Part shown: in pieces, positions 1 through 9,899 of the stretch
Numbering within the stretch: position 1 is the stretch's first letter
Layout of the letters: each line of letters opens with the position of its first letter
NCBI GenBank assembly: GCA_964019055.1
Contig: OZ025213.1
Span: forward strand, 2,544,769-2,608,768
Reading direction: 5' to 3'
Length of the DNA stretch: 64,000 nt
Source: Anthopleura xanthogrammica
Lineage: Eukaryota; Cnidaria; Anthozoa; Actiniaria; Actiniidae
The notes under the pieces: model-generated
Databases searched by the model: none
Seen by the model: the letters and a program-made list of their open reading frames with translations, nothing else
Told to the model about the DNA's origin: nothing
Program-made: the position numbers and the translations under genes

Positions 1-60
1 AACAAATTTAAAATATCCTTTATGTAAACCATGAGTAAAATAATGGTACTTTTTAAATAA

Positions 61-531
61 GCCACTTCACGGTTTCGTCCGCCATCTTGAAATTGGGGCA
101 AACGCGGCAAAATATATAGAAATCTGGATCGGCACTTTGACTTCCCGTAACTCCGCTCAGTTTTGATGGATTTTCAAGATTTAAACTTTTTTAAAAAGAT
201 ATTTTCTTTGTTACTTATCCCTCTAAATATGATGGAAAATGGAAAGCTTTGAATTAAGAAAATAAGATGTTTGTTTTCATGATAAAACGATGGGCACGTG
301 AATATGAAAAATTTGTAAAAATAAGATGAGTCGCAAATCTAGTTAAAACACCTACATTGGTTTTATTTTCAGTCCGACAACTGGTATACATGGCTACTGA
401 TAATTGAAGTTGAAATTTTGAAAATCCATTAAAAATGAGCGGAGTTATGGAAAGTCAAAGTGATCCAGATTTCTATATATTTTGCCGCTTTTGCCCCAAT
501 TTCAAGATGGCGGACGAAACCGTGAAGTGGC
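61..531. mobile_element. MITE with about 110-bp terminal inverted repeats
   Basis: The sequence from about 61 to 170 (gccacttcacggtttcgtcc...) returns as its reverse complement at about 425-531, around a roughly 250-bp AT-rich centre. The arms match apart from a few substitutions. There is no open reading frame inside. This is the form of a non-autonomous DNA transposon. The symmetry extends a few bases outward (aataagccac / gtggcttatt), and I could not define a target-site duplication with certainty. Confidence 0.75.
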
Positions 532-778
532 TTATTCTGTTTGTGTGACCCAGATTAATTTTGTATATTTAATGAAGCCTTAGTATATGTAGACGTCACA
601 GTTATTATATTAGTAGACGTCATAGTTACATATAATTTATATATTGGAAGTATAAACCTTTATAACGTAGAGACGTACGCAACACACAAATCAAGAAATA
701 TTTTGCCATCATTTCAACTATTTGCTTTATGTAGAATCAGTACTGAAGGTATTGAAAAAAGGTTATGTGCACTTTAAT
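532..778. other. AT-rich spacer and left edge of duplicated unit 1
   Basis: No gene is seen. A short repeat of tagtagacgtca occurs around 588-625. From about 690 onward the sequence aligns with 39,892 onward (aatcaagaaatattttgcc), so the duplicated block starts here. Unit 3 has a TIR element just to the left of the same point. Confidence 0.5.
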
Positions 779-1085
779 TTAATGACTAAGACTTGAATTC
801 CCTTGACATCTCTTGTTTAAAGACCAATCTGTTATTGGCGACTCCTTAGGAATTGGTCTTACATTCACAGTCTTCCAAAGGGAGGGAACAGACTGCTGCT
901 TAATTGAAGTGTTGATACCTTGGTGACAATCGGTGCAAGATGGTGGGCAATAGTCTTCCCAAAGCCAATAAGAAAGCTGATCCGGCCGGCCAACAGAAGT
1001 TTGCTTCTGACTTATAATTAGCAGAAACCATCTAACAGTGTTCACATCAAATATTGGGATACGAGTGTCATCAGGAATAGGTTGT
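779..1085 (-). pseudogene. LINE reverse-transcriptase fragment (copy 1)
   Basis: The minus-strand frame reads NTVRWFLLIISQK, then SVPSLWKTVNVRPIPKESPI. This matches the part of a CR1/jockey-like reverse transcriptase just before the conserved RPISLT block. Copy 1 has lost about 66 bp relative to the paralogue at 39,976-40,334, which removes RPISLTNNIMR and leaves a short out-of-frame tail. It lies 3' of the gene A membrane exon, so it could overlap the 3' UTR or a lost tail exon of that gene. Confidence 0.65.
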
Positions 1086-1281
1086 GGTTATAATTACTGC
1101 AAGTTGGTGTTTAGCTCCTAGCTAGAGCTATATATGCATGACAGTTTGAAGAAGCGAAGAATGTTTTCTTGATATTTTGTTAGTAGCAAAACCTATCTTG
1201 TTAGTAGCAAAAACTAGTTTAATGTTAACCTTATTGTTATAATTTATAAGTCCATTATAGTGATTTTGATATATTGTCAAG

Positions 1282-1430
1282 CTACAAATTTATATGTAAT
1301 AGCGATTCCTTAATTACCTTAATCTGCTTGTACCCTAGGACTGCTAATATTAACACAACAACGACAGCAACAGCAATACCAACACAAATACCAACATCAA
1401 CTAAGACTTTCCTTTCCCGGATTCCATTAT
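1282..1430 (-). CDS. Gene A exon: transmembrane segment and short tail
   Basis: The acceptor is TTTATTAG at 1431-1432. The exon reads NGIRERKVLVDVG, then about 20 hydrophobic residues (ICVGIAVAVVVVLILAVLG), then YKQIK. It is a typical stop-transfer segment with basic residues inside. The spliced part (1318-1430) is 113 nt, exactly the length and phase of the gene B membrane exon. Reading through the donor gives VIKESLLHINL and a stop. Confidence 0.7.
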
Positions 1431-3089
1431 CTAATAAAATATGTAACAGAAAATCTCATTATTAGAATGCAAACAAAAAAGTCATGGTTTAAATGACTTA
1501 TTAACCCTTTGATTCCTACGTACGATGCCCATAACTGCCTGTGAGAAACAAGCCTTATTTGAAAAATTCAAGCTTAAATTTAACTATTTTTGGTGCATCA
1601 GGTGCACATTGAGGTATATTATATACGGACATACAGATATATATATGCTACTTGACACAAGGAAGTAATATAGCCTGATGCACCTTGTTTAATCATGAAT
1701 TATAAGTAGTTAAATTATTTTTAGATAAATAGACTTAATTACTAAAAACTTACGTGTAGTTGTTGGAACATTATATATAGTACTGGTAGTACTAGGTGGC
1801 TTGGGGGTTTTTGGCTCTGCAAGATTAAAATAGGTGTATAGAATATGTATGTTAATAAGACATATTTAATGATGGCATCCATTAATAGACCCTTTTTGAA
1901 TATATGGCATCTATATATATATATATTGTTCCAAACGAGGATTCAGAGAATATTTCACAGATGTTGAAACCCAATGATTTTTACAAGCAGCATATGAGAC
2001 TCAGCCATGCCCCAGATTACAGAACACGATCATGATCACTCATTATCATAACATCCGGGACATTCTTGGACTATACATATCCTTTGCAAAGCCGTTGGTT
2101 TGACGAAGCAACGGCAGAGCTTGTTTTGGAGGTTTTTTGAAAAATGAAAATTTTGAAAAGGGTCATGGCAAAAACATCCCTATCAATGCATTAAGTTTGA
2201 CAACAATTTTAGTCCTGTAAACTACAAGACTTAATTACTAAACACTTACTAGACTCTTCCGCAGTCCCCGCTCGGCCGCTGCACTTCCACGCTATGGGAC
2301 TGTAACGGTACAATGCCGAAAGGGCTTCTGGGTCCAAGAATCTTGGACCCATGATGCTTTGAGAACCGAAATAAACACACAGGAAGCCCAAAGTTGGCTA
2401 CCTTTACTTTCAACGATGTTCAGTTTTTTTTTCTTTTGAAATAAAATCTAAATACTTTGAAATTGCTTTTATTTCCCTTTTTCAGCTATTTGGGCGATTT
2501 TTTGGGGAATCGTCGGGATTTTAAAATTAGCCGCTCAATTGTTCAACATTTCTTGAATTAATATGAAGGGATGACATCTAGTATAGATCTATAGACATTT
2601 TGAATTATATGATGAAGGTCATTTTTTATAAGTTATAGCTAGATTAAGAATGTGCACATCATGATACATATAAACTTACCTTTTAATAGGATTATCTTGA
2701 AGTCTGTGTACTTGGGGCTATTTTTATTTTTTTCTTTGAAGTGTATCCTAAATATTTTTTTATCGTCACTCGGCCCCACATTTGTCAAGAAGAAACATGC
2801 ATTTCCAGTAGGGAGGTCACCACAAAATCCTATTCTACCGGTATATATTGTGTTTTTTGCTTCTATTACACTGTTATCCTGGCCGACACGCATATAGAGT
2901 GGTACAGCATGCGGGGCAGCTAGATTTCCTCCGAAGCGAGCATAACTCATTGGGATTTGTATTTTGACCGTAAAATTGGCAGGATTTCCCTGATGGACAA
3001 CCACAGGTATTGGACCACCAGTATCTCCAGCACCACCAAATGACATAACAAACACCAGGGCGAAGCAACTTAGTAGCTTCATTCTCAGG
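1282..3089 (-). CDS. Gene A: Ig-like type I membrane protein (three coding exons)
   Basis: Proposed coding exons in transcript order are 2680-3082 (start ATG at 3080-3082), 1754-1816 and 1282-1430. Splice signals are GT-AG and the phases are 1 then 1, giving one open frame of about 204 residues: signal peptide, one Ig-like domain, Thr/Pro stalk, one membrane span and a short tail. The start ATG lies 7 bases after a TTTTTGTCCAG acceptor that is shared with genes B and C, which implies a spliced 5' UTR exon upstream. If the possible donor after the membrane exon (AAG|GTAATT) is used, the tail continues in an exon I cannot find. If not, the frame reads 12 more codons to TAG at 1282-1284. Function is unknown; adhesion or self-recognition is an inference from the architecture. 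Confidence 0.65.
1754..1816 (-). CDS. Gene A exon: Thr/Pro stalk
   Basis: This 63-nt phase 1-1 exon lies between TTGCAG and GTAAGTTTTTAG and encodes EPKTPKPPSTTSTIYNVPTT. It is rich in Thr, Ser and Pro, as in an extended, O-glycosylated stalk. A paralogous exon lies in gene C at 41,027-41,083, and a similar exon in gene B at 21,080-21,157 starts with the same EP. Confidence 0.75.
2250..2391 (-). other. Possible extra stalk exon disrupted by GC-rich insert
   Basis: The sequence ends at AGTCTA|GTAAGTGTTTAG, the same donor context as the gene B stalk exon at 27,582. This suggests a relict phase-1 exon. Upstream of the donor the sequence is abruptly GC-rich and reads LYRYSPIAWKCSGRAGTAEE in frame. 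I see no good acceptor. It may be an exon invaded by a repeat, or only a remnant donor. Confidence 0.3.
2680..3089 (-). CDS. Gene A exon: signal peptide plus Ig-like (V-set-like) domain
   Basis: The coding part is 134 codons plus one base (start at 3082). Residues 1-19 (MKLLSCFALVFVMSFGGAG) form a signal peptide. The remaining 115 residues have a V-set-like strand order. Its late part, TGRIGFCGDLPTGNACFFLT followed by NVGPSDDKKIFRIHF, matches the D-E-F strand pattern (GRxxF.GD...GNA.F.L.NV...D). The canonical F-strand Tyr-x-Cys is replaced by IFRIHF, and no C-strand Trp is obvious. The two Cys sit in the D-E region instead, so this is an unusual Ig fold or a look-alike. There is one N-glycosylation site (NFT). 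The exon is identical at protein level to gene C (47,150-47,559). Confidence 0.7.
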
Positions 3090-3275
3090 CTGGACAAAAA
3101 GGGAAACAAAAAAACAAAAAAAAGTGAACAATGATATATAGAAGATATTACACTGTGGCAGTTTCACAAAGATATGAAGTTTATCTTCGATTGGTGAAAA
3201 TATTTCACTAGTGAAACACTGGTGTCTATCACTCTTAAACTTGATTTTCCAGTATTCTCTCAAAACTAGTACAAA

Positions 3276-3360
3276 GTTCTTATTTTAGTCCCTAGATAAG
3301 AGATTATACTCTAAGAAACTAATGATCTCTTATCTGGGGACCTTAAAATAAGAACTTTTT
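3276..3360. repeat. Imperfect inverted repeat upstream of gene A
   Basis: The left arm (aaagttcttattttagtccc, tagataagagat) and right arm (atctcttatctggggacc, ttaaaataagaacttttt) form a hairpin with about 33-bp stems. The same sequence stands before the gene C Ig exon (about 47,745-47,830). Its right arm also precedes the hAT copy at 29,128, so it may be a hAT terminal or subterminal repeat. Confidence 0.6.
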
Positions 3361-3399
3361 ACTAGTAAAACTATTAGAGAGGAATTTGTATGCTTTTAC

Positions 3400-3690
3400 C
3401 TGTGTGAGGAAGGAACAACTGGGCTAGCAATCAAGGAATTTTTACTAAATGCTGTTGCAGATTTAGGATTGTCTATGGATGACTGTCGTGGGCAACGTTA
3501 TGATGCATGGTGCAGGAAACATGGCTGGACGACTAAATGGAGCTTCAACACTCATCACAGAAATCGAAGCTCATGAGAAAGTTATTTATGTACACTGCAT
3601 GAATCATCGCCTTAATCTTTGTGTTGCTGATACTTGTTCATTGCAACTTGCAATAAATTGTGAGAGATATGATGACTAAGGTGAGAATTC
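3400..3690 (+). pseudogene. hAT-type transposase fragment (copy 1)
   Basis: The plus strand reads LSMDDCRGQRYD in one frame, then after a 4-base shift GAGNMAGRLNGASTLI and VHCMNHRLNLCVADTC. This is the D-D-C-x-G-Q-x-Y-D-x-A-x-N-M and HC-x-x-H-x-L-N-L pattern of hAT/DUF4371-like transposases. Compared with the 29.2-kb copy, an inserted GCAT in atgatGCATgg breaks the frame. Only the middle of the transposase is present. Confidence 0.7.
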
Positions 3691-4498
3691 ACAGGAAAAA
3701 ATCATCAATTCCCACCATGGGTGCAAGTTGGTGTTATCTTGGGATTGCAACCTGGGAAATACTATTTTCCCAAGTTTGTAAAAGACGATATGACGTCCCA
3801 ATGTGGATGAAATAGGGAATTACTTATTTCCCAAGTTTACCACCAAGGTTGGGTCTATTTCACGCAAGTTGCTCCCAATAACTGGGAAAACAGGGAACTA
3901 GTTATTTCCAAGTTTATCACCATGAAGGTTGGGTCTATTTTGAATGAATTCTCCTTGACGACCCAGCAGCTTTACTGTACCCTTGTGGGAATAGCTTGGA
4001 ATCCAGTTGGCGAGGTTAAAGTGAAGATCGACTTAAAACGTCTACTAAGATGGACTGAATAACATGGTCAAATCCTCATAAACTCTGAGGGTTAATCTTC
4101 CTTTAAATGTGTTCTTTTACTTATAATTCTTTGAGATGGAATCTACAAAATAAAGTCAGTGCTGGAGCAATATTGAGGATCTGCATGACCATGTTTAATA
4201 GTGATAACATTTATGTACATATTAACTTGTATTAGTAATTTAAGTATATACTAATTACTTATATTTGGGATACTTCAATTAATTCTAATACAGGTATTAA
4301 TTTAGATTAGTTATCCATAGTTTTCTAAATTTAAATTTAAAATTAAATTAAATTAAAAAATAAGTTTCAAATAACAAAATTGTCAATCTAAAGTGTTAGT
4401 GACGCCATGGGATCCCTGATTTTTATTTAATTATTAAGCTAATCTCTAAGTACACAGTGATCGTTAAGTGATTCTCATATTTCAAAACAATTGTATGA
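3691..4498. other. Non-coding part of duplicated unit with short internal repeats
   Basis: No gene is seen. Several variants of tgggaaataatatttcccaag recur between 3740 and 3920. The whole stretch aligns with 48,160-48,990 with small indels, including an 11-bp tandem copy (ttatcttgggg) present only in unit 3. Confidence 0.6.
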
Positions 4499-4557
4499 GA
4501 TGAGATGAGAGGAGAGGAGAGGAGAGGAGAGGAGAGGAGAGGAGAGGAGAGGAGAGG
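4499..4557. repeat. (GAGAG/GAGAT)n microsatellite
   Basis: About eleven GAGAG-type pentamers. At the equivalent place in unit 3 (48,996-49,236) the array is a long pure GAGAT tract. Here it is the junction with a second LINE 3' end. Confidence 0.85.
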
Positions 4558-5462
4558 TTAGAATGTACTTTATTGGCATGACCTTGCTGATTACAGGTAT
4601 TGCTAAAGCATGTAACAGTAACTTAATATAAAAATTATTTTACAATGGCTTTTACAAATCAATAAGATATGGGTATATATATGTATATTCATATAATTTA
4701 CAAATCAAGGTATTATTGAAGTTAATTATGGTATATTGAATAATTTGATAATTTTGATTATTAACATTTCGCTTGTCTTAGTTCCATACATTTTAAGATA
4801 TATTTGGTAAAATAGTATATAACGTTGTTGTTCTTCGACGTCATTAGCGAGCAAATATATTCTTTTTCTTGATTTATTTTGTTAGTTGTGGAAATTTCAT
4901 TTTTAATTAAATTAGAGAAATCATTTCTTAGGTTATTATAAAGGTGACAGTTTAAGATCATGTGTAACTCATTTTCTATTTCGTTTTTATTACATAGTGT
5001 GCAGAGACGTTGATCTGTGGGAATATGTAGTTTATGATAACGCCGGCCCTGCTTCTATAGCGAGTTTGTGGTTACTTATAATTATTCTTAATTTAGTGAA
5101 CTGCCTTCTTTGATCAAAATCACGAATCACATCTAGGTATTTTTCAATTTCATAGTCTTTCTTAAATGAATTGTAGAAAGAAAGTTTTATCGAATTATTG
5201 AGAAGAGTTTCCCAAAATATAACATAATTCTGCTTCATCTTATTGTAGTATTCTGATAAAGTTGGTTTTGGAGTTGGTCTCTTAAAAATGTTTGCGTCTT
5301 TTATGTTATAAAAGTTCAGTGTAAGTAGTAAATTTGAGTGATAGCAAGTTTTTTGTTGAGTATATAAAGATTTCGAAATTATCAAGGCTTGCTTTGCTAT
5401 TGCATTTTCTGGTAAAGAATGTAGATGATTAAGATATTTTAAAGTTAATCTGTCTATGACTA
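4558..5462 (-). pseudogene. 3' end of a second LINE: ORF2 C-terminus with zinc-knuckle-like motif
   Basis: The minus strand encodes RRQFTKLRI(I)ISNHKLAIEAG, then after a frameshift RLCTLCNKNEIENELHMIL and NCHLYNNLR. This is the C-x2-C...H-x4-C carboxy end of many LINE ORF2 proteins. The break is an extra CCGG at about 5043-5046. The frame ends near 4761, and an AATAAAG-like signal at about 4570 precedes the pentamer tail (CTCTC)n at 4499-4557. It is inserted between two pentamer arrays and is absent from unit 3. Confidence 0.7.
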
Positions 5463-5550
5463 ATAAGAGGAGAGGAGAGGAGAGGAGAGGAGAGGAGAGG
5501 AGAGGAGATGAGATGAGATGAGATGAGATGAGATGAGATGAGATGAGATG
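5463..5550. repeat. (GAGAG)n then (GAGAT)n microsatellite
   Basis: Two adjacent pentamer tracts. They mark where the 3' tail of the CR1/L2-like LINE (5551 upward) meets the inserted LINE end at 4558-5462. Confidence 0.85.
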
Positions 5551-6179
5551 GTTAAATATGCATATAAAAAAGAAATTATTTACTTAAACCCGGGGACGGT
5601 CTTTAAATTTGAAATGAAAGAGGACAGAGAATCGGAATTACTGCATTTGGTAAAGAGTTCCATATCTTAGATCCATTATAACTTAAGCTCTCCTTTAGAA
5701 ATTCCGTCTTAGGAAGAGGAAGAGCAACTGTTTTTGCTGCATTTCGATTGTGTGTGCAGGTGGTCGCATTAGATTCTCTAAAAAGAGCAGAGAGCTTTGT
5801 GGGTGCCTAGCCATGAAGAGCTTTGAACGAATCGAAATTGGTCTGTAATTATCAAGCAAATTTCGAGGACCTTTTTTTATGAAGAGGTATAACCCTAGCA
5901 GTCTTCCATTCCTCTGGAAAAATCTGAGTTCTTATTGATGTGTTAATGATTTTAGTAATTGGATCTGAGATAATCAGCGAAGCTAGCTTGAGAATTTTTG
6001 CTGAAATTTTATCAATACCAGTAGCTTTAGACAAAGACAGGGAGTTAAGCAACTTATAGACTTGTGAAGTCTCTACATACTTAAATGAAAAATTACTTTT
6101 GACATTGGCAGTCATAAAATCAGTATAATTGCAGTCAGAAACCATAGTCTCTGCAAGCTTCGGTCCAATGCTAATGAAA

Positions 6180-7959
6180 CTAGACGCATATCTGCGTGAA
6201 CTCAGGCTTCTCTTTGAAGAGTGCGATGTAGATAACCGTTAGCTAGCTAAGGAGACCTGAGAATACTTGAAATTTATTATTGCTGTTGAACTCATGGATT
6301 TTCTGAAAATAAATGACAATCTCTTCCTTTCCCTCAAAAAACCCACCAGTTCAAATTGTCATATAATCTTTTGCCATTGTCGACTATAGTAAGCAAGGTG
6401 TTTGAATTCCAGTAACCACATGGTTTCATTATAGCATAATAGAGAGAGTACATAGCTACAGCACAACTTAGACTAAATTTTCTGATTTCATTATACATAG
6501 TTCTGAGGATGAATGCTATTTTGAACTGCATTAATTTGTACTCCCTTCACCTCAAATATATCCTTGTTATGTAAACTCTGGAAATAATGTACTAAACTAT
6601 TTACTGATGATACGTCAAGCAGCACACATGTACCTTGAGGATGGCCTCTACTATATAAATCCCTTGCATGAGAATCAAATATTTTGAACCTCACATTACT
6701 ATTACGATATATAGCAACAGCTGTGCACCCAACTGTTAATACAAAATTGGTGTAGTTTTTTCAGACATAAGTGATTCAAAGGCTCTTTGTAAAGAAGTAC
6801 AGTACTGATATCCTTCTATTGTAGTCTCTTGACGTACAGTACCAGTGTAACTTTCACTGTATTGAAGTTGATAGTCAGTATCAAACACATTCAACATTGG
6901 TGGTAATTCTGTCTGCATTGAAAAGGACTGTCTGGCTAATTGAGACAAATCTGAATACAACTGATTTCCTATATTCATTATTAATACAAGGTCATTGGCA
7001 GAATTGATTCCTTGTTTGTTATTGTAAATCAAAGAGCACAAACACATTGTTGTCCTGAATTTTGTCCAAATACCACTGAACTCATTACCTTGGCTATATG
7101 GTGCTGTTATTGTTTTGTTAGGGTCAATATACATTGGAGTAGGACCAGAGTTCTTCTCTATGTCTGTACTCAGTTTAAATTTACAATAATTTAATATATG
7201 AGTCTGGGTCTTGTAAAGACACATCAGCCTATTGCAAAAAAAAAATGATAAATACCGAATAGCTCTATATTTTAACTTCATTATCCCTTGATAAACCCTT
7301 CTAAAACAATTAAGCAAAAGCTTCTTTTCATGTTCTGTGATTTTATTCAAGCTCATTCTCTTTGTATTAAGCTTACATTCATTCTTTGTAAGTTTTCTAA
7401 CCTTCACATAACAATGCAGCTTGGAGGATTTGGGTATACTTTGACAAATACGTTTGTAGACAAACTCCTTCAGCTTTCTGCTCCTGTTCCTCAGACGTTT
7501 CAGAGTTCGTACTGGTATTCTACTGGGTTCACGATCACGTCTATAAACACGACGATGCTTATTTGACTCAATATAAGATAGCTCATTTGATCTAATAAGT
7601 TTAGCATGATTCTCGATACAAACTTCACTCAAAATGCTTTCCTCATAAATTGATCTCTCATGAAGTTCCGAAAACGCTCGACATCTTTTAGTGTGGGTCT
7701 ACCGCGAACAGTTTGTGCTTTTGTATGTGTTTTGAGCGTGTTAGACTCCATATTATCCGTGATTAGAGTCAGCGAGGATTCCTTCGATAGATCCGCCATT
7801 GCTCAACCATGTGGTCATGGCTGATTCTACGCATGCGCATAGACTTGGATTTCGCGCATGCGCTTTAGCGCTTCGAGGGCGATTTGTGACTGAAGAAAGA
7901 AAAAAAATAATAACGAAGCCCAATTTATACCTCGGGCATTCCACAGGAAGCCCGAGTAA
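6180..7959 (-). mobile_element. Helitron-like element inserted in the LINE
   Basis: Comparison with the uninterrupted paralogue at about 51,130 (gctaatgaaa|tgatcattaa) defines the ends exactly. In element orientation the 3' end is the hairpin ACGCA-GATA-TGCGT directly followed by CTAG, then host T. The 5' end is TTACTCGGGC after host A. An A|T target, no target duplication, and a hairpin plus CTRR end are Helitron hallmarks. The 5' terminus lacks the usual TC. A second stem (CTCGGGC...GCCCGAG) lies near the 5' end. The element contains a 2A-like motif and cysteine-protease fragments but no Rep/helicase domain, so it is non-autonomous or truncated. Confidence 0.75.
6491..7632 (-). pseudogene. 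Helitron-borne protein: basic N-terminus, 2A-like motif, papain-fold protease (broken)
   Basis: The open frame 6736-7632 starts with about 150 residues rich in Arg and Lys, then a 2A-like motif DIEKNSGP (residues 157-164). A domain follows whose conserved parts include LCSLIYNNKQGINSANDLV. The next frame (6491-6694) carries FKIFDSHARD, which provides the Asp and His of a papain-like (OTU or C76-type) peptidase. At about 7040-7075 a frame slip puts the expected G-Q-x-x-G-Q-Q-C nucleophile loop in the other frame, where FGQNSGQQC can still be seen. It is therefore a decayed gene. The family assignment is from motifs only. Confidence 0.55.
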
Positions 7960-8504
7960 TGATCATTAAAACACTGAGCAATTTCATCAGATGATGAAAA
8001 TCATTTATCATTGACTTTAATTTCATTAATACAATTTTCTTTTTGTTTACGTCCAAGTATATTATTTACGGTTTCCATGCCTTTTTTAAATCCTTGCTCT
8101 GGTTTTCAATTTGCGTCTTATAATATTCCCTCTTAGCTTTACGTAATGCAATGTTAACTGAATTTTTCAAAGATTTATATGCGTTCCAAGCAAACTCTTC
8201 ATTAATTACGATTGCAATACATTTCAGTCTGTATTGTAATCGTCGTCGTCGTTCTTGTGATTGTGTAACTCGTCTAAGGTAAAACTTCTTTCACCAGTAG
8301 CACGGGACAGTTATGTAAGTACAATTTACTTTTTTGTAGTACAACTAGTTTTCATATGTTTCACCCAATATCCAATTGACCATAATTATACCGTGATTGG
8401 AGTACATTATATAAGTACAATCATGTACAATGCCTGAGCATTTAAACATACCATTGATTATTGTTATGCTAGTTATAGTCTATTGAATCTTTAGTATATC
8501 AATT

Positions 8505-8610
8505 AATTTATTTTTATTTATTTATTTATCTGCTTTACAACTTTGATTTGACACTAGTTGAAGGCATGATCAACAGGACAAGAAGTCCCATGCTAAGACC
8601 AGCCTAAAAG
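8505..8610. other. Short insertion with (TTTA)n, absent from unit 3
   Basis: Unit 3 reads straight from ttagtatatcaatta to agcttaattcctatac (about 51,660-51,680). Here about 105 bp are inserted, starting with (ttta)n and containing caggacaagaagtcccatgc, which resembles text at 12,450-12,480. This is likely a small retroposon or LINE tail in minus orientation. Confidence 0.45.
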
Positions 8611-8663
8611 CTTAATTCCTATACATTGTAAGACGATAAAACTAGGATTCTTATTGCTGCGAG

Positions 8664-9841
8664 CACAGGTAGCCCAAGCTATGGTTCTGAATATATATAG
8701 AGAGGATGTATGGCAGATCAAAAAATTTCTTTAAAATAAAATAAATTTCATATTTTATTGTTTCTTTAGCGGTATATCAATGTTTTATTGCAAGTTTTGT
8801 GGTTTGCTGACGGTTGGGTTGCATTTCAAGGCGATTTTAGGAAATTTTATCTCCTCTCTAAAGACGAAGTCAAGGTAGGAATCCTCAGACTCGGGTGCTT
8901 TGCTTCAACAGGCCGTAAATCGCCAGAAATCTGTTTCACAGCAAATTTTTCACTGGCTACCCTTCGCCCAATAAATATCCAACACATCTAATCCAAAAAT
9001 TGCTATATCGCTTCACTTCTTCCCGTCGAAATTCGCAAATATATACGCTCTAAATAGACAACTTCATCGGCGGACGGATCAGCCTCGCCACGGATTCAAC
9101 GGTTGGTGACAAATCATTGGCTGTGTGGGGGAGGGTACATGACAAACGTTGACCTTTGCATAGACTAAAAACTGCTCGAAATAAAAGATTCCTTATCTAT
9201 AAAACCAAAAATAAGTCAAGATTTCTAGATAATGTTTACGAAATAGAGCTCTAAACGTTCTGGTTTTCCTCTGCATAAATTTTACATTCCGTTCAACTAA
9301 ACATTGGTCTTGTTTCTCGCTGTCATCGAGCGGTTTTTAGTCTATGCAAAGGTCAACGTTTGTCATGTACCCTCCCCCACACAGCCAATGATTTGTCACC
9401 AACCGTTGAATCCGTGGCGAGGCTGATCCGTCCGCCGATGAAGTTGTCTATTTAGAGCGTATATATTTGCGAATTTCGACGGGAAGAAGTGAAGCGATAT
9501 AGCAATTTTTGGATTAGATGTGTTGGATATTTATTGGGCGAAGGGTAGCCAGTGAAAAATTTGCTGTGAAACAGATTTCTGGCGATTTACGGCCTGTTGA
9601 AGCAAAGCACCCGAGTCTGAGGATTCCTACCTTGACTTCATCTTTAGAGAGGAGATAAAATTTCCTAAAATCGCCTTAAAATGCAACCAAACCGTCAGCA
9701 AACCACAAAACATGCAATAAAACATTGATATACCGCTAAAGAAACAATAAAATATGAAATTTATTTTATTTTAAAGAAAGTTTTTGATCTGCCATACATT
9801 CTCTCTATATGTATTCAGAACCATAGCTTGGGCTACCTGTG
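8664..9841. mobile_element. Foldback element with about 0.5-kb inverted arms
   Basis: The left arm from 8664 (cacaggtagcccaagctatg) returns as reverse complement ending at 9841 (catagcttgggctacctgtg). The pairing continues inward to about 9180 and 9325 with few mismatches, leaving about a 145-bp spacer. It is flanked by direct repeats ctgcgag at 8657-8663 and 9842-9848, a 7-bp target-site duplication. The open frame at 8788-8991 is only arm sequence. No transposase is seen; this is a non-autonomous DNA element. Confidence 0.85.
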
Positions 9842-9899
9842 CTGCGAGCCCCAGCGAGCAGCGACACTAATTACGACGGTCTTCAATTTACGTTGGGAT

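Larger units (their letters stand above)
5551..8290 (-). pseudogene. CR1/L2-like LINE relic, internally deleted and interrupted (copy 1)
   Basis: The stretch aligns with 49,466-51,480. Retained parts on the minus strand are the pre-RT region (VSDCNYTDFMTANVKSNFSF), the first RT block (LSLSKATGIDKISAKILKLA, IFPEEWKTARVIPLHKK) and the 3' region at 5551-5835. About 1.03 kb holding the catalytic FADD region is deleted at about 5835. The frameshift in the A-run after VIPLHKK is shared with the unit 3 copy, so it predates the duplication. A Helitron-like element splits the copy at 6180-7959. Confidence 0.75.

Noticed and set aside
2874..3263. 129-codon minus ORF overlapping the Ig exon
   Set aside because: It is a shifted-frame shadow of the Ig exon, rich in Cys only by chance, and runs through the acceptor and intron.
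8788..8991. 67-codon ORF
   Set aside because: It lies wholly within one arm of the foldback element, and its mirror image in the other arm has no matching ORF.
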